A stretch of 64,000 nt of DNA from the NCBI GenBank assembly GCA_003342895.1, contig PTFA01000011.1:5511784-5575783 (forward strand). The letters are read 5' to 3'. The first letter of the stretch is position 1. The number at the start of each line of letters is the position of its first letter. A program made the translations under genes and the position numbers. The notes beneath the pieces are model-generated. The model searched no databases and was not told the DNA's origin. It was given only the letters and a program-made list of their open reading frames with translations. Source of the stretch: Casuarius casuarius. Taxonomy: Eukaryota; Chordata; Aves; Casuariiformes; Casuariidae. Below, piece after piece: positions 37,001 to 50,000 of this stretch.

Positions 37001-38397
37001 CAAACTAACCACATATTTTCTGTCAGACAAAATATAGTCATATCCCTGAAAACAAACATAACCTTAAGTTATACCACAGAAAGGGAGTGAGAAAAAATGA
37101 ATATAAAATATACCACAATCATTCAATAAAAAGAGCTGTAAGATTAACGGAGTCAGGAATTAGAATGATCTCAAGAGATCACGCTCATAATATTTGACAT
37201 GTTTTGACACGTATAGGAAGGATAAATGAGTTTTAAAGCAGAAAAAGAAAGGAACGCTTTACAGAGAGGTTGCCTAATTAGGGCCGTATTCCTANAGCTG
37301 CTGTGCACCTTCTGCAGCCCCTGCAGCCCCATCACTGGCAGCTCGTTCCAGGAGGAGTCCCAGCTAGGTTGCAACTCGCACAAGGCCCACAGCACCTTGC
37401 CGCGCCAGGGCTACCTGTTTGTTAATCAGCCATGCCAACCATGAGGGCCCCCTGCAAGGACCGGTCACGGTAGATGGCTTCCCAAATAGTAACCACAGCT
37501 CATCCTANTACAGACATCCCCGGTGCTCTCCCTCACTGGTTCATACAAAGGCTGCTTATTTCTCCTTGCTCGGATGCAATAAAAAGTATGACTATCCTGA
37601 GGGAGTGGGAAGGATAGGGCACATTTTTTAGCACCTAAGTACATGAAATTCAGTCCACATTCAAATCTTTGGAGAAAAAAAAGAAGGATGGGGAGAGTCA
37701 TGAGGAATCCTGCCCATGGAAAAAACTTTCTGTAACATTCGTAGCAAGAGCCTCCTCCACTGATGACAAAAAAGACAAGATCATTTTTGCACTTGTCCTT
37801 ACTCTGACTACATTGTTTTCAGTTTAGGTGCTAGCTTGTCATTCAGTTACCCACAGTGTAAGGGTGGAGGTCTGACATGAGAGTTAGTGTGTGATTTAGT
37901 GTATGAATTTGCCTTTTTGATAGGTTTCTTGAGGTTTCTGAATCTAGAGGGCCCCTTCACATAAATCTTAGCTGATGCTGCCTAGAAAGAAGAGTTTACA
38001 ATATCGTCCCTTTTACTGGCGTTAGTTCTGTAAAACTGCATCCTGCTTCAGTGATTGCTAGGTGCCGCTTCTCTGTGTTATGGTTTGTATCATTTTATAC
38101 ATTGCTCCCTGGGCTCAGAGCCATGGAGAAGAGGGAGCCTGAAAAGCAAAAGCAAAAAATGGAAGTGAATCTTTGTCAGTCCAATTTGCTGTGGGGCACT
38201 AATCAAGGGGAAGCCTAGAAGCTCTTGACAGAAAATGAAGCAAGAGAAAGTAAACTGGTGGTAAAGGGACATTAATAAAAACCAGAACACTTTGGAGAGC
38301 TCAAATATACAGCTGGTGAAATCCAATGTTCAGCTGACATGTTTTGCTTTCCTAAAAGAACTTTAAAAACACAGAGTTCTGCATGCAAATCTTAGAC
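31083..38397. other. Gene-free stretch with simple repeats
   Basis: Nothing recognisable as a gene. It holds a TG microsatellite (34321-34392), GC-richer pockets around 33150-33700, 35580-35990 and 37290-37480, and single N bases at 37295 and 37508. A short open segment after a strong acceptor (36915-37037) is discussed in the findings. The pockets have open frames on several strands without family matches. Confidence 0.5.
34321..34392 (+). repeat. TG microsatellite with TATG and CG interruptions
   Basis: The tract starts with 'tatatatgta', continues with (TG)n broken by 'tatgta' and by 'gcgcg', and ends at 'tgtatg'. Alternating purine-pyrimidine sequence of about 70 bp can adopt Z-DNA. Such loci are usually length-polymorphic. 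Confidence 0.95.
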
Positions 38398-38500
38398 TTA
38401 TAGATTAATTCAGGTTCGAATTGACCTTGGGAGGTCATCTGCTCCAGCCTCCTGCTCAAAGCAGGATCAGCACTGCATTCAAACTAGAAGTATCTGTTTC
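38398..38500 (-). mobile_element. CR1 LINE 3' fragment, minus strand
   Basis: On the plus strand it reads 'ttgaccttgggaggtcatct' then 'gctccagcctcctgctcaaa' and 'gcaggatcagcactgc'. This is the reverse complement of the CR1 3' end (agatgacct-ccagaggtccc, and the tgagcaggggg-type segment). About 100 bp survives, so it is a heavily 5'-truncated insertion in the opposite orientation to the other copies here. Confidence 0.75.
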
Positions 38501-41500
38501 AGTTACACATTTCATGAGTCGGCATGTAATGAAAATACTATAGCCTCAATCAAGTGTCTTGAACTAAGAAAAAGATCAGGTATCACCTACCAAGATAGTC
38601 TGACACCTGCAAGGTAAAGAATATATCTAGCAGTAACCAACATAGGTATTCATTACACTATCACTTCAAAGCACAGCTTTCACATATGTTAGCAGCAGCC
38701 TTGTTACAGCTTTGCCTTATCTGCATTAGCACTAGATCTCAAGTAACATGGAGAAAAAATGAACTACAGTAATACTTCCAGTGGTAGAGGGATCAGAGGA
38801 AACCTAAAGAAAGATGCAAGGAAAAAGCCTTTTGAGTTTTCCTAAATTTTCTATAAAGAGCTGCAAAACATGCTATAGCAAGAAATAAGATCCCCACCGA
38901 GTTCATGTAAATGAGAGTTCTAAAAATGTGTGCTAGGTACCAGAGGATTTGTTCATTATTAAATTTGTATTGTGTTTACCTGTGTATTGCAAGACTGAGG
39001 AAGACTTAATTGCACACTATGTCCTTGCCCTCTGACCTTCCCATTAATTACATTTTGCTAGAGTAAGAATTAGATGCACTATTTTATCTTATTTCCCTAG
39101 GACTGAGACAGTTATTAATTCCTAATAAGCTTGCTTCTTCCATCTGCAGAAAGCTATATTTTCTTTCCATTGCATGCACAGAACTCCCAGAAGCTTTTCA
39201 TTTGCATATATTGAAGATCACTTCACACATTTAACACTTCCAAAGTAAACTTGCCTAGAGCCACCATGTGGCTGTGCTCTGAGGTTTAATCTCCTCTTGG
39301 TCTGTAATCATAACACCCACTGAAATTAGCAAAATGAGGAGGATATACGTACATACATATGTGAGGAATATAGCTGCCTGGTAGCTTCAGAGAGGTTCAT
39401 TTCTTGAAGTGCTAAATGGAAAGACTGATCTTCAACATACTTCCCACTCTCACTTCTACGGATCTGTTCCTGCCATGTTGTATGGCTTAGCTTCCAACAA
39501 AGGCAAGGTTCTTTACTGAATCAGTGAAGTTTTTTTTTTTTTTTTAATCTTTCAGAATGGTTCTTTTTATTTCACAGGGATATTAGTTGAAATTATATTC
39601 TACTCCCATCCTCACCTACTAGCTTAATAGTCATCACATCATTGCACAAATTATTTTTAATATCTTGAAAAAATCATTAAGTGAACAAAAGATCCTGACA
39701 TAAGTCAAAAGATTTTTTCCTCAAATATGAAGTTAATAAAAAAGAACTCTAGAATATTAAAGTCTACTTTTTAAGCCACCTTTGTTCGCATTTTAAAGAA
39801 GGGCCTTTCTGCCTATTTTCAACAAATTTAGATACTAAGCTCTGACCAAGGATAATGATTAAACCAGAGGATTTTAACATGCAAGAACCTCCTAACAAAA
39901 AATAGACTTTTATAACCAAACATGTTTTTCTTTTGTTAAGAGATTGAGCACAAACTGCAGTGGTTAAACCTCTTTTCAGCTTTCAGGCAGGGTAAAAAGC
40001 TGCCATTTAATAGAACTTCTGTCTCCAGAAAACGCTCCACCACATAAGCTACCAAATGAGACACGAGGAAGAGGGAAAGAGAAAGTAACACCTATGTGGC
40101 AGTGGTGGAAGCATCGTGCCCAGCCGGATAATGCAGAAGTGCTGGAAGGGCTAAAAATAAGTTAATGTGACAAGCACAGCTCAATTTCTCTGGATTGTCA
40201 AGCATGAAGAACTCATCCTTTCTTTCTCAAAGTTCGTGGCAGGTCTGGAATATACAGCTGGGAGTATGTCCGTTTGTGCTCCATCTCCTCACCCTATTGA
40301 ACCAGAGTTACTATCAGGCTCTTCTGTTGGTTGATAAGAAAAAACTTTCTCAGTTTTGTCTCAACTTCTCCCACTCTCTGATTCCAAAGAGATTTGGAAG
40401 TTGAAGGAATCTGCCTATGTTAGTTTATTATTTCATTATCAAATGAAAGACTGCAATAACACGGATTCAGGGTGAGGGACAATTTCTGTTATGTTGTTAT
40501 CCACCTTTGACCATTACATTGGGCAAGTTAACTAGCAGAAAATCAGGTTGTTTTGAAGAATGGGAGAAGACCAGAAGGAGTAAATATCCCAATGCACACT
40601 GACACAATGAGTTTGCCCTGACCAGGCAGTGAATGATGCCATGAGTACGCTGTGCCTGGCCTTGCATCCCACTGGCCCTAGCCTTGCCTTTCAAGCTTGA
40701 CTTTGGCCAGACCCAGGGCCTGCAGCAGTACCTGGCAGTGGCTGGGCTGTCGCAGACTCTGGTCACCATCCGTGGCTCAGCCTGGCTTGCCTCNCTGGGG
40801 GGCTGCAGTATGGGACGGGATAGGCAGGGGGCACCACATGGCTCTGCCGCCTCATAGCCCCCAGCGAGTCATGGCTCCATGGACGAGTTACAATTGCACT
40901 ATTTGTGAAATTGCTGACATCTTGAATTTAATCCAGGTCAAGACCTAACAGACTTGTAATAGCAAAAGAAAAATTTAGCATTTTTAGAAATGTTGTTTCC
41001 CTTTACAGTAAAAGCTGTTTTTACAAATAGTGTAAATATCTAAACCAGCATATGCCTATTTTCAAGGCGTTTGTCTTCTAATTATCTGAGATTTTCACAG
41101 ACACTTATGTTGGTCAGAAGTCAGCAGCATTCCCCAGAGATGGGCACGAGTAAGTTAATTTCTCTTGATACTATTTTTCTTATGTTGCTCTAGATTCATC
41201 CAGTCTGCTTGACTGGAGTGTAAAATCACCCTTTCCAACAAGTCACAGGGCAACTACAACAGACAACTGCTCATTCTTCCCAAAACAGTGTGCTCTCGAT
41301 ACATGCTTGACTTGAAGTCTAGTGGATTGAACATATGTTAAAGTGCTATTTTATGTGAACTGGCATCCTTGGTAGCTCTCAGCATTTCATGGGCATGTAT
41401 TTGTTTGGCTGTATAGAGAAAAAAGTGGTTGGAAGACTAAACAAACCAAAAATATTTCAAACTTCGTTTTCTTTTGTTGCACTTAACTGCAAAAAAATTC

Positions 41501-44500
41501 CACTTAAATGTATCCAAAGCTTTAATGAAATCATCATTAGTGATTGTTGGCTGATTCTGTCATGGCTGTAACAATCCTCCTACAATGCATTTTAGCAAAT
41601 CATCATTCACATTCAGGGTATTTATCCAACTTTGACAAAGGCCTCTATTTTACAATGAACAGTTGGTTAATAGACATCCTGTTTGTGATGAGGTAAAATC
41701 CCTCATATACACCAGAGGTAAGTTAATATATAATGCATTGCAGCATCTTGCTGTAGGAGAATTAATGGCTGGATCTAAGGGGCAGCAAAAATAGTGACTG
41801 CTGGCAGTGCAAAGTCTTTAGATGAATAGGAAGAAGCGATGTGAAATGTACTATACTCTCATGGTTTACTAGAGAAACTGTTGAGTATACAAATGTACCT
41901 CAATAAAGAAGAAGATACTTCACTGACAACTATCCTCGAGAGTTTGTCAAAACATATATAGTTTTCCATTTACATCTCTGGATTGACAGTAAATACGAAA
42001 ATTGTTCAACAAGACTTTCTAAAGCATATGACAAATGTACAGAAATTTTAAACTCTGCTAGCTAGAGACTGTGATGTGTATATTTCACATTGTAGAGGAG
42101 CATCTAACAACCTGATGTGATAGGACCTCGAAGATTAATTAAATTGTTGGCCTTTCTACTATGACTGCCAATTAGTGTCTAATGTAGTGATGATACTCTG
42201 ATATATGACTGAAGGAATTCACTATTACTTTCCACTAAAACACATTTTTGCATCGTTAATCAAACCAAGTACATGAAGAACAGCTTTTTCAGTGCTGCCT
42301 GCACTTAACAATGATTCCTGAAAGCTTTGACTCAAGATATTCCCAGTAATCTGAGACACTTTTTCACAGACAATCAGGCTGAAGCTACCAGTTCGAACAA
42401 GCAAGAAGATAACAAAAAGGGTGGTAGTTGGTACCGAAGTAATTAACGAACATATGAACATACTTTATCATCTAAGCCTTCCAGGCGTTTTGGTGTGGCT
42501 TTTTGGTGTGGCATGATCAATTTTGCAGATGAACCCTAAATATCAGATTAGGAATCACATAATGTAAGCAAAATTGTCTTTACCTTTGTCATTTACTGCA
42601 CACTGTCTTAAATCCAAATGGGGTTGTTCAAGATTAAAAGCAAAACAAGTGGTCTTTTAAAGCCAGATAAGCTAAATTATTACAAATTATACATGTCTCA
42701 GTTCAAAATCATTAATGGTTCTCAGAGTAAGAGATTAAAAGACAAAAATAACCTAATTAGAAAGGATTTACAGTGGGAAGTTGAATTATTTGTGCTTAGA
42801 GCAAGGCAGGATTGGATCTGAAGCACAAGACATTAAACGCCTTGGCAATAATGATGATGATCGGGAATGTTAACTAGTAGAACTCTGCCATAAACCAGTC
42901 ACACTAGTTTGAAAAATGGCTAAAAACAACTTGGATACAGTATCTTGTTATCTGAAAATTTACCCTGCTTTGCATACTCTGAACAAAAGGAATGGTTAAT
43001 TATGAGCTTTCAGATAATGCTTTTGCTATACCTGTAGTATGTAATGCAGTGTATTTCGACTGCAATTGTAAACTAAGGCATGTATATTTATAAGCAGTCC
43101 TTACACTACATTTGTGAAGGGAATGCTGAATAAAAGGTAGCTATACCACTGGGGCTGCATGACTTCTAAGTTATCATCAGGCAAGCTGAAAAATAATTTT
43201 AACTGAACTGAACATGCAAGGGTAAAGTCAACTTTCTGTTACCCATGTGTAATGCCAGTGATTTGCATTCAGGAAGCTGTGGGTAGAATTTGGCCTCAAG
43301 GAAGTAGCTCACGTTTGTGCCATAACCTTTGTATTACCTTTGTTTTACAGAGAGTACAACATTTGGCCAAGAGGAGAAATACACCTCTGGTAAACCAGGT
43401 AAGCAAATGGGCACAACCCTGCTCAAAACTTCACCAGCATTAATCAGAAGTAATTTCATTTCCATTTAAAAGGAAACTATAACATTTTATGAAACAGAAA
43501 TCTGTGCTTAATTGTTCTGACTCTAGTCTTACAGAGGGAGATTGGGTTGAACTCCTTGGATGGATGACCTGGGTCTTTCTCCATCACTGAAATTCATTTG
43601 TAATTTACCTATTAGATGCTGATGGATGGAATCTGAAGAATTTATTGCCAAGGATTTCTGGAGAGATTAAATTCTCTCAAAATTTGCTTCACCCAAGCAT
43701 TGCTACAGCAATACTGCTCCATGCTAATACCATGAATAGCTCTATCTTGGTTGAAAATCTGAGTGGTACCAGAACTTGTCACCTTCCTGATCTTTTTCAG
43801 CTCTCTTGATGTGAGAGAAGGAAAAAAACCTGTATATATTTCCAGAATGGCATACCTGCACACCTGTTTGCAAAGTACACCTCCTGAATGGAGGACCTTG
43901 GCACTGGTGCAGCTCACACCGTAATGCAGTAGCTTGTGTCGCCACTAGTGCCAGAGCCCTTCAAGCTCCCTCCTGCTTGATTTCAACAAATGGGAAGACA
44001 TTGCTTGTGCACTAGTACTATGCATGGAGCACTATACAACACTCCAACTGTGGATTTCAAGGAAATTTCATACTTAAGAACCACCTATGTTGCACACTAA
44101 GCTGCTATAGTAAACCAGAAGACATACACTTGATAAGAATGGGATTATCTGTAGGACTATCTTCGGTGTGCTAGCAATAGTGTCCTTACATAAAAAACAT
44201 TTAAATGTTACACATTCAAACAGAAATACCTTGGGGAGTAGATAACCGTATCTTTAATACTGACAAATTAAGTTATCAATGCTGAAAAGGCATTTAGGAA
44301 TACATTTTTTCACCCTGTTTTAATGTAAGATTGTTTATATTTCTAGTTGTGTCCGCTTTAGTCATTATTATTCAGTTCTGCATTTTCATACATTCAGAGG
44401 GTCATTTGCAGCCCAAGTTATGCCAACTGCATAATGTTATGGTAATAAAAGACTCAAGAGTGAGGCTGAAGAAGCTCAATGTGATCTTTGCCCCTGCCTA

Positions 44501-46786
44501 TAGCCAACTGGCAGAATAACTTGCTGGTCAGAGGACAGCCAAGCCACATTAAATCTATTGCAGATTTCACTGCTGTATCTCCCCAGAGGGCAACCTATAA
44601 GGATGCCATCAGCTGCCTTATCTAAGTGAAGCTCCACTAGGGATGAGTAACAGAAATACCCCCGTGGGCATACTTCCTATTGCTAGTGCTCTGCCTCAAA
44701 TTCCAGCTCAGAATTTAGTTGGTATCGTTACATTTATCACGCTAACTACAGGTAAAAATCTTATCTAATTATGCTAGTGCTTCCTCCATATATCCTCTGG
44801 TTAAATCACATACAAAAGAAGTTAAAAATCGCATTTTTCTCTAACATTGTTATTCCGTGTAAGAATTTGACTTAACTGTTACAGAGATATTATGCAACCA
44901 TAAATGGTTCTGTGCATATTTGTCTTCATTCCAACTCTTAGCAGATCCACAGGTAAGTCTTTAGATGCTAACAAAAGGAATGAGTTAGGAATCCATTGTA
45001 AATGCAGGCAAGAGTGCAAATGTTCTAAGAGATGCTAAGATTCAAACCAGTTTGAAAACAGTGAAAACAGATCTATCAGATATAAATTTTTGTTTTAGAA
45101 AATGTTTGGGGAGCAAACAAATGGATGCTCTATCTGAACAGAGTTGACCAGCCATAATATAGGAAAAAAACCAGAAACTTTGATTTTTTTGAGAGCTTTG
45201 GGCTCACTACTGCATTACAAAAAATAATAGTACATCAATCTCTCTACTACCATGCTAGCGAAATAGCAACAATAGGGTATTTTCAAGTTACTCTGTAAAA
45301 GACCCCAGAATGTCTCTGTTATAATAGTTTTAATACTCGAATCACTATGTTCCTGAATGACTGAACTTCGGTAAAGTAAACAGAAATGAAGCCTGCATTT
45401 CAAACTCAAAAGCAAAACTCCTAAAACAAATTTTGCATAAAATTTCAGCCTTGGTCACTAGGGGCTTTAAGACTAATAAAATGCAAATTCTGCTATTTTT
45501 TTTCCCAAGCCAAGGACATATCTTGGTTTCAAACTTAAAGTACAAATAAAATATGTTTTAATTGATTCAAATCATAACTTTCCAGTCCCTGAGAACTGAC
45601 AAAGCATCAATTTGTATTGTTTAGTCTAGTCTAAAGCCATAATATTCCTACTTAGAGGAGGCATGTCATCTGTGAAGAGACCATCTAGTCTCCACCTAGT
45701 CATTTCAAGATCATGAGTGTTCTTCCTTTCACTCATTAAATTGCACAGTGTTTCTCACACATGCTATACTTTTCTATGAAACAAAAATCTGCCACCAAGA
45801 ATCCTGTGCTACTGAAATAGTTGTTTGTCCTCTTGTGACAAGTTTTCTTCATCCTTACACAAGGACTTGATTTCACAGGTCTTCCCCATTTGTAAGTAAT
45901 ACAATCCCACGTGCTCCACCGCACTGATCCTGGACAAAAATAAGAGGCAAAGGAAGTAAAATAACATATGCACTTTTATCAAAGCAAGGTGACAAAACAA
46001 GCTCGACATTTACTGCTCCACTTAGCCTCTCACAATCTGGTTGAGGAGAGCCTCCAGCTGAGACGAAAGCAGGGGAAGTATTGTCTGGGAAGGCACAGAG
46101 GGGCCATGCTGCACCTCAGCAGCTTCCTGTCTCAGCAAGGCAGACTAGCCCACACTGAGCTCTAGGATGCTGTAGATACTAACTTAAAGGTAGTGGGGGT
46201 ACCTTCACACTGCAGTCCAGTCACTCGGCCACCTGCAGAGCAGAAGTACTCTAAATCTGACTGTGTTTTTCAGGAAGATTGTTATTTTTCTATTCAGGCC
46301 GTTGATACTTATATGATAATTAAATACGAGACAAATCACTTCAAGACCAAAAAGGAAAGCTGTATATCACTTTTATTCAACACACTAAATGGAATTAAAA
46401 AGAACTATTGCTGTCTCTCTAAGTTTTCCCTCAAATATATCAGCTGTCATTCCTTGAGCTTTAAAGTGTTTGAATAATAAACCTGCACAGAATTGAATTA
46501 CTTCAGTACCAAGTTGATTAGTTCCCACATCCAATAAAATGTCTGTGGTATCTCATATATTTGGCATTTAATGTTGTAATTAATAAGTCTTGATCATGTG
46601 CCTCTTACAGCCACAGGTCAGTGACAACAGCGACATTCCCTTTCTCAGCAGAAAATTGAGCCTCCAAGACATTTTCCTAAGACACTTTCAATTATGATAA
46701 ATTGTCAGATTTGCTTCAGTCATTTTGAAAACTACTTCAGGTATATCTTCCGAGGTAAAAGCAGCACCAGGATATAAAGAAGGTGG

Positions 46787-46787
<1 letters not shown>
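38501..46787. other. Gene-free stretch
   Basis: No gene recognised. It holds a T17 run (39529-39545), a GC-rich pocket at about 40590-40890 with a single N (40794), a 12-bp direct repeat 'ttttggtgtggc' twice at 42488-42512, and two short candidate exons at 43351-43398 and 44885-44952 (findings). The rest is ordinary AT-rich sequence. Confidence 0.5.

Positions 46788-46817
<30 letters not shown>
46788..46817 (+). repeat. Poly-T run (30 bases) abutting an assembly gap
   Basis: Thirty T residues run directly into unknown bases. The true length is not known because the gap starts inside or at the end of the run. Confidence 0.9.
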
Positions 46818-46847
46818 NNNNNNNNNNNNNNNNNNNNNNNNNNNNNN
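46818..46847. other. Assembly gap (30 N)
   Basis: Thirty consecutive N bases. The open frames reported across it contain runs of unknown residues and are meaningless. The sequence after the gap is not T-rich. Confidence 0.99.
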
Positions 46848-46993
46848 GAGTATTTCAGACTTTTTAGGGTCATTATAGATTTCCTATGTGAAAGACGTGC
46901 TTTGAAATGAACTGATCTCAAGTACATTTCTTTCCAACTTAATCTAGCATTTCCAATAGAGGGCCACATACCAAATTGCTTTAAATCTGTGTA

Positions 46994-47015
46994 GCTCCAT
47001 TGATTTCAATGGGTA
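46994..47015. repeat. Short palindrome in a possible old repeat
   Basis: 'ccattga' and 'tcaatgg' (46997-47012) form a perfect 7-bp inverted repeat with a 2-base spacer, inside 'gtagctccattgatttcaat'. Blocks like this recur in sauropsid genomes as part of an old interspersed repeat, as far as I recall; the family is not named here. Confidence 0.3.
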
Positions 47016-50000
47016 CATGTTCAATTTATTCCACACAGGGATTTGTCCCTTTAATTTAAAATGCTTAAAAGCCAATGCTGCAAAAGCATTTGTACTCCTT
47101 TTTCTTTTTTATGATGCATGCAAAAGATGATTTTTTTACCTTGGTTTATTAAATATCAGGCTCTTACTTGCTGTGTTCTGTAAGTCTCATCTAGCTTTTG
47201 GGGTAAGAAAGTTTTTGTTGTCACATTGACATTATGTAGGGCTGATGTAAAAATGTGGAATGAGTAGAGGCATCTTTTATATGTTATCACCTAAAAACAC
47301 ATTAGATTTAGTCTAGACAAAAGATTGTTAAAAAAAAGGAAAATAAAAAGAAAGCGTGCTAAGAAATCAACAGGGTTCTCATTACTATAGCTACTGCTTT
47401 GGCACCCACATTAGAGGTGCAAGTGGATTTCTCTATTTGTAAGGTTACCAAGGCCACCTTGTACACATGAATGTAGCTTTAAAATTAGACTTTTGCATGT
47501 CAAGAATTTTAAGTATCAAACTTGTACCAGGGCTATTAACTTATAGCTGTAGAAAGAGGAAGAGATTGAAACAAAAAAGGGGGTGAAAACCTTGCATCTA
47601 ACCCCTCTGATGCAGTATGCCAAGCAAAGAGGAAGAAGAAAAAAGGATTCTTAATGTTTTCTTCCCTTGCTTGGAACTTTGTTCAGTTACACTCTCTCAT
47701 CAAGAAACATTTCCTCTGAACTGAAGAAAACAGATGACTTCTCTAATTATTAACCCGTCTGTACATGCTCAATATTTACAGTCCCACCTTCTTATTCATG
47801 TGTGTAATGCTGCCTGGCATTCAGAAATCATGGCTTAGACTCCAAAGTATTACTCATTTTAAGTAGTAACATATTCTGTGTCCTTCTCATTTCTGTCCTA
47901 GTTTTTCTTTTAGTCTTCAGGGAGTGACTTTATCAAGGATTTCTTTCTTTATGACCACAAGAGCTAGAAACTTATTTCAGCTAAAGCTGAAATTTTAATA
48001 CAGTCATGTGTCTGAAAGAGCTGGGATGTTAAGAGAAAAAGAAAATATGAAATATCGTGAGACCCACTGTTACTGCAATAAACAGTAAGAACTTGTAAGA
48101 AAGCACGATATGACATAAAATAGTCATGCATTCCTTAAAAAAGAAGAATCATTCAAGCTTTAGAAAGCAGGTCAGTAACCTTCTAAGTTTTGCAGACTAA
48201 AAACTTAGGATGGAGAACTTAGTGTTTTGCCCCAAATCAGAGTCAATAAAAAAAAAGAGACTACAAGTCTTGAAGTCTGCCACCTGCAGACTGGGAGTGA
48301 AAAAGCAGTGTCTATCTCTCAGCCTCTTAGTTTAGACATAGAACTAATATTCTCTGAGAAATAGTACCTGCTATTTGTTTTAGGAGGCAGCAGCTGGTGC
48401 TGGAGACAGCAAGCACAGAGAAAAGGCAAGTGAGGAAATCCAAAAGCTTTGTAGCAGAAACCGAATTACTGTGCCTTAGAAGTTTCAAGGCGTCTTCACA
48501 GTCCTCTTCTGTGTTATGTCAATACCATGCAGCAAAGTGTAGTGTGAAGACCTTTAAGTTAGCAGTGGCTGAAGCCAGGAACCCCTTGGCGCAGGCCAAG
48601 GCTGGACATACCACCTCAGGTTCAACTGCAGTAGCGATTAGTGCCCCAGGCACTACGCCTAAGCGAAAAAACATAGCTACCTCACTTCTGGACATGAGAT
48701 GAGAGACACAGTAATTCCCACCTCTTCTGACTCTGGAGTTAGCTCACCCAGAGCCACCTCTGACAGTACTGGTAAGTCCTCAGTCTGGTATTCCAGAGGA
48801 CACCAAAATTTAACACAGAAGAACATGCTTTGCAACTAAGGCTCATGCATTTCTGTGCAGGCAGTGAACACTTACTTAAGACCAAGGGGTGCCACCATGA
48901 TTTCCTCATGTTCTTAGTATGTGTGAAACAGACACAAGTTCTTGCAAGTTCTTATTTTTTGCCGTTATTCTCTAGTGAAAGAACTTACTGGTTATGAGAG
49001 TGTTTAAGATGTCCTCTCACCTCCTCCAAATTCTATAGTATATATACCATTGCCGCAAAGAGGCAGCCATTGTCCTTTATAAATGTAAACAGTAATTCAT
49101 TTTGCAAAATGCTCTTAAAAATTAAATGTAAATAAGCTGCTGAAACACTTTTGAGAGAGTCATATTTGTATTACATATTAGCAGGAAAGATTCAGAAAAT
49201 TACTAAGAGACTGAAACCAAATATCCCCATGGAAACCACAGTTAAAAACAGACACCACTATCAAACAATTCTGAAGAAATTAAAACAACAACAAAAACAT
49301 TTAAAAGGACAATTACTAAAATGTTTTAAAAGGGATTAAGATAAATGTCGTAGACTGGATGCAACATCTACAGGGCAGAAAAAGATGCAAGACAAGCGAG
49401 AGAAAGAACAACAGCATAGAAAATATTCATTATAATAGTGGAAAAACAAGAAGAAGAAGTGGAAGTCTCCTTTTTCATCACTGAGATTCTGGTAGGTAAA
49501 GAGCCTGATTGTGGTCCTTAAGATCCCAGGATTCCTGCCTAAGGCATATGCACCCAAAGGTGTATTTAAGGGATTCCTATGCTTTGGCTATGCAATATGC
49601 TTCTTTCTAATCAACATGATTCTTATTAAATTCTTACAATAATCTGAGTTGTTTAATATCTCCTATTTCTATTATAAAGAACCTGATAAATCTTTTTTCA
49701 TGCTACAAACTAAAGTAACTAAGAAGATCTCCATCTGCTAAGTCTCTAAATATGTGATGGTTATTTGCTGTTTTGTTTTTTTTTTAAATACAAATGAAAT
49801 GATTTCTTGTAAACAAGGAAAGCAGAAACTGCACACAGGCTTCTGTTCTACATAAACCAGAGATCTGGCTCTTGCATCTAGACAAGCTAATTAGCCTAAA
49901 ACTCAGCAGGATTAAAAGAAAAAATTGCTGTGACATGTGGAAAGGAGCTACTTAAAAATGTGAGCAATCACAATCCTCACTGACTGTGCATAAGGACATT

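Noticed and set aside
40590..40890. GC-rich pocket considered as an exon, CpG island or LTR
   Set aside because: No consistent open frame, no LTR ends and too few CpGs for an island.
44331..44519. Short plus-strand frame beginning with a possible transmembrane stretch
   Set aside because: The hydrophobic run comes from a T-rich acceptor-like tract; no start context or homology.
45640..45720. Segment resembling a minus-strand CR1 3' piece ('gagaccatctagtctccacc')
   Set aside because: Only a few words match and the flanking CR1 order is missing.
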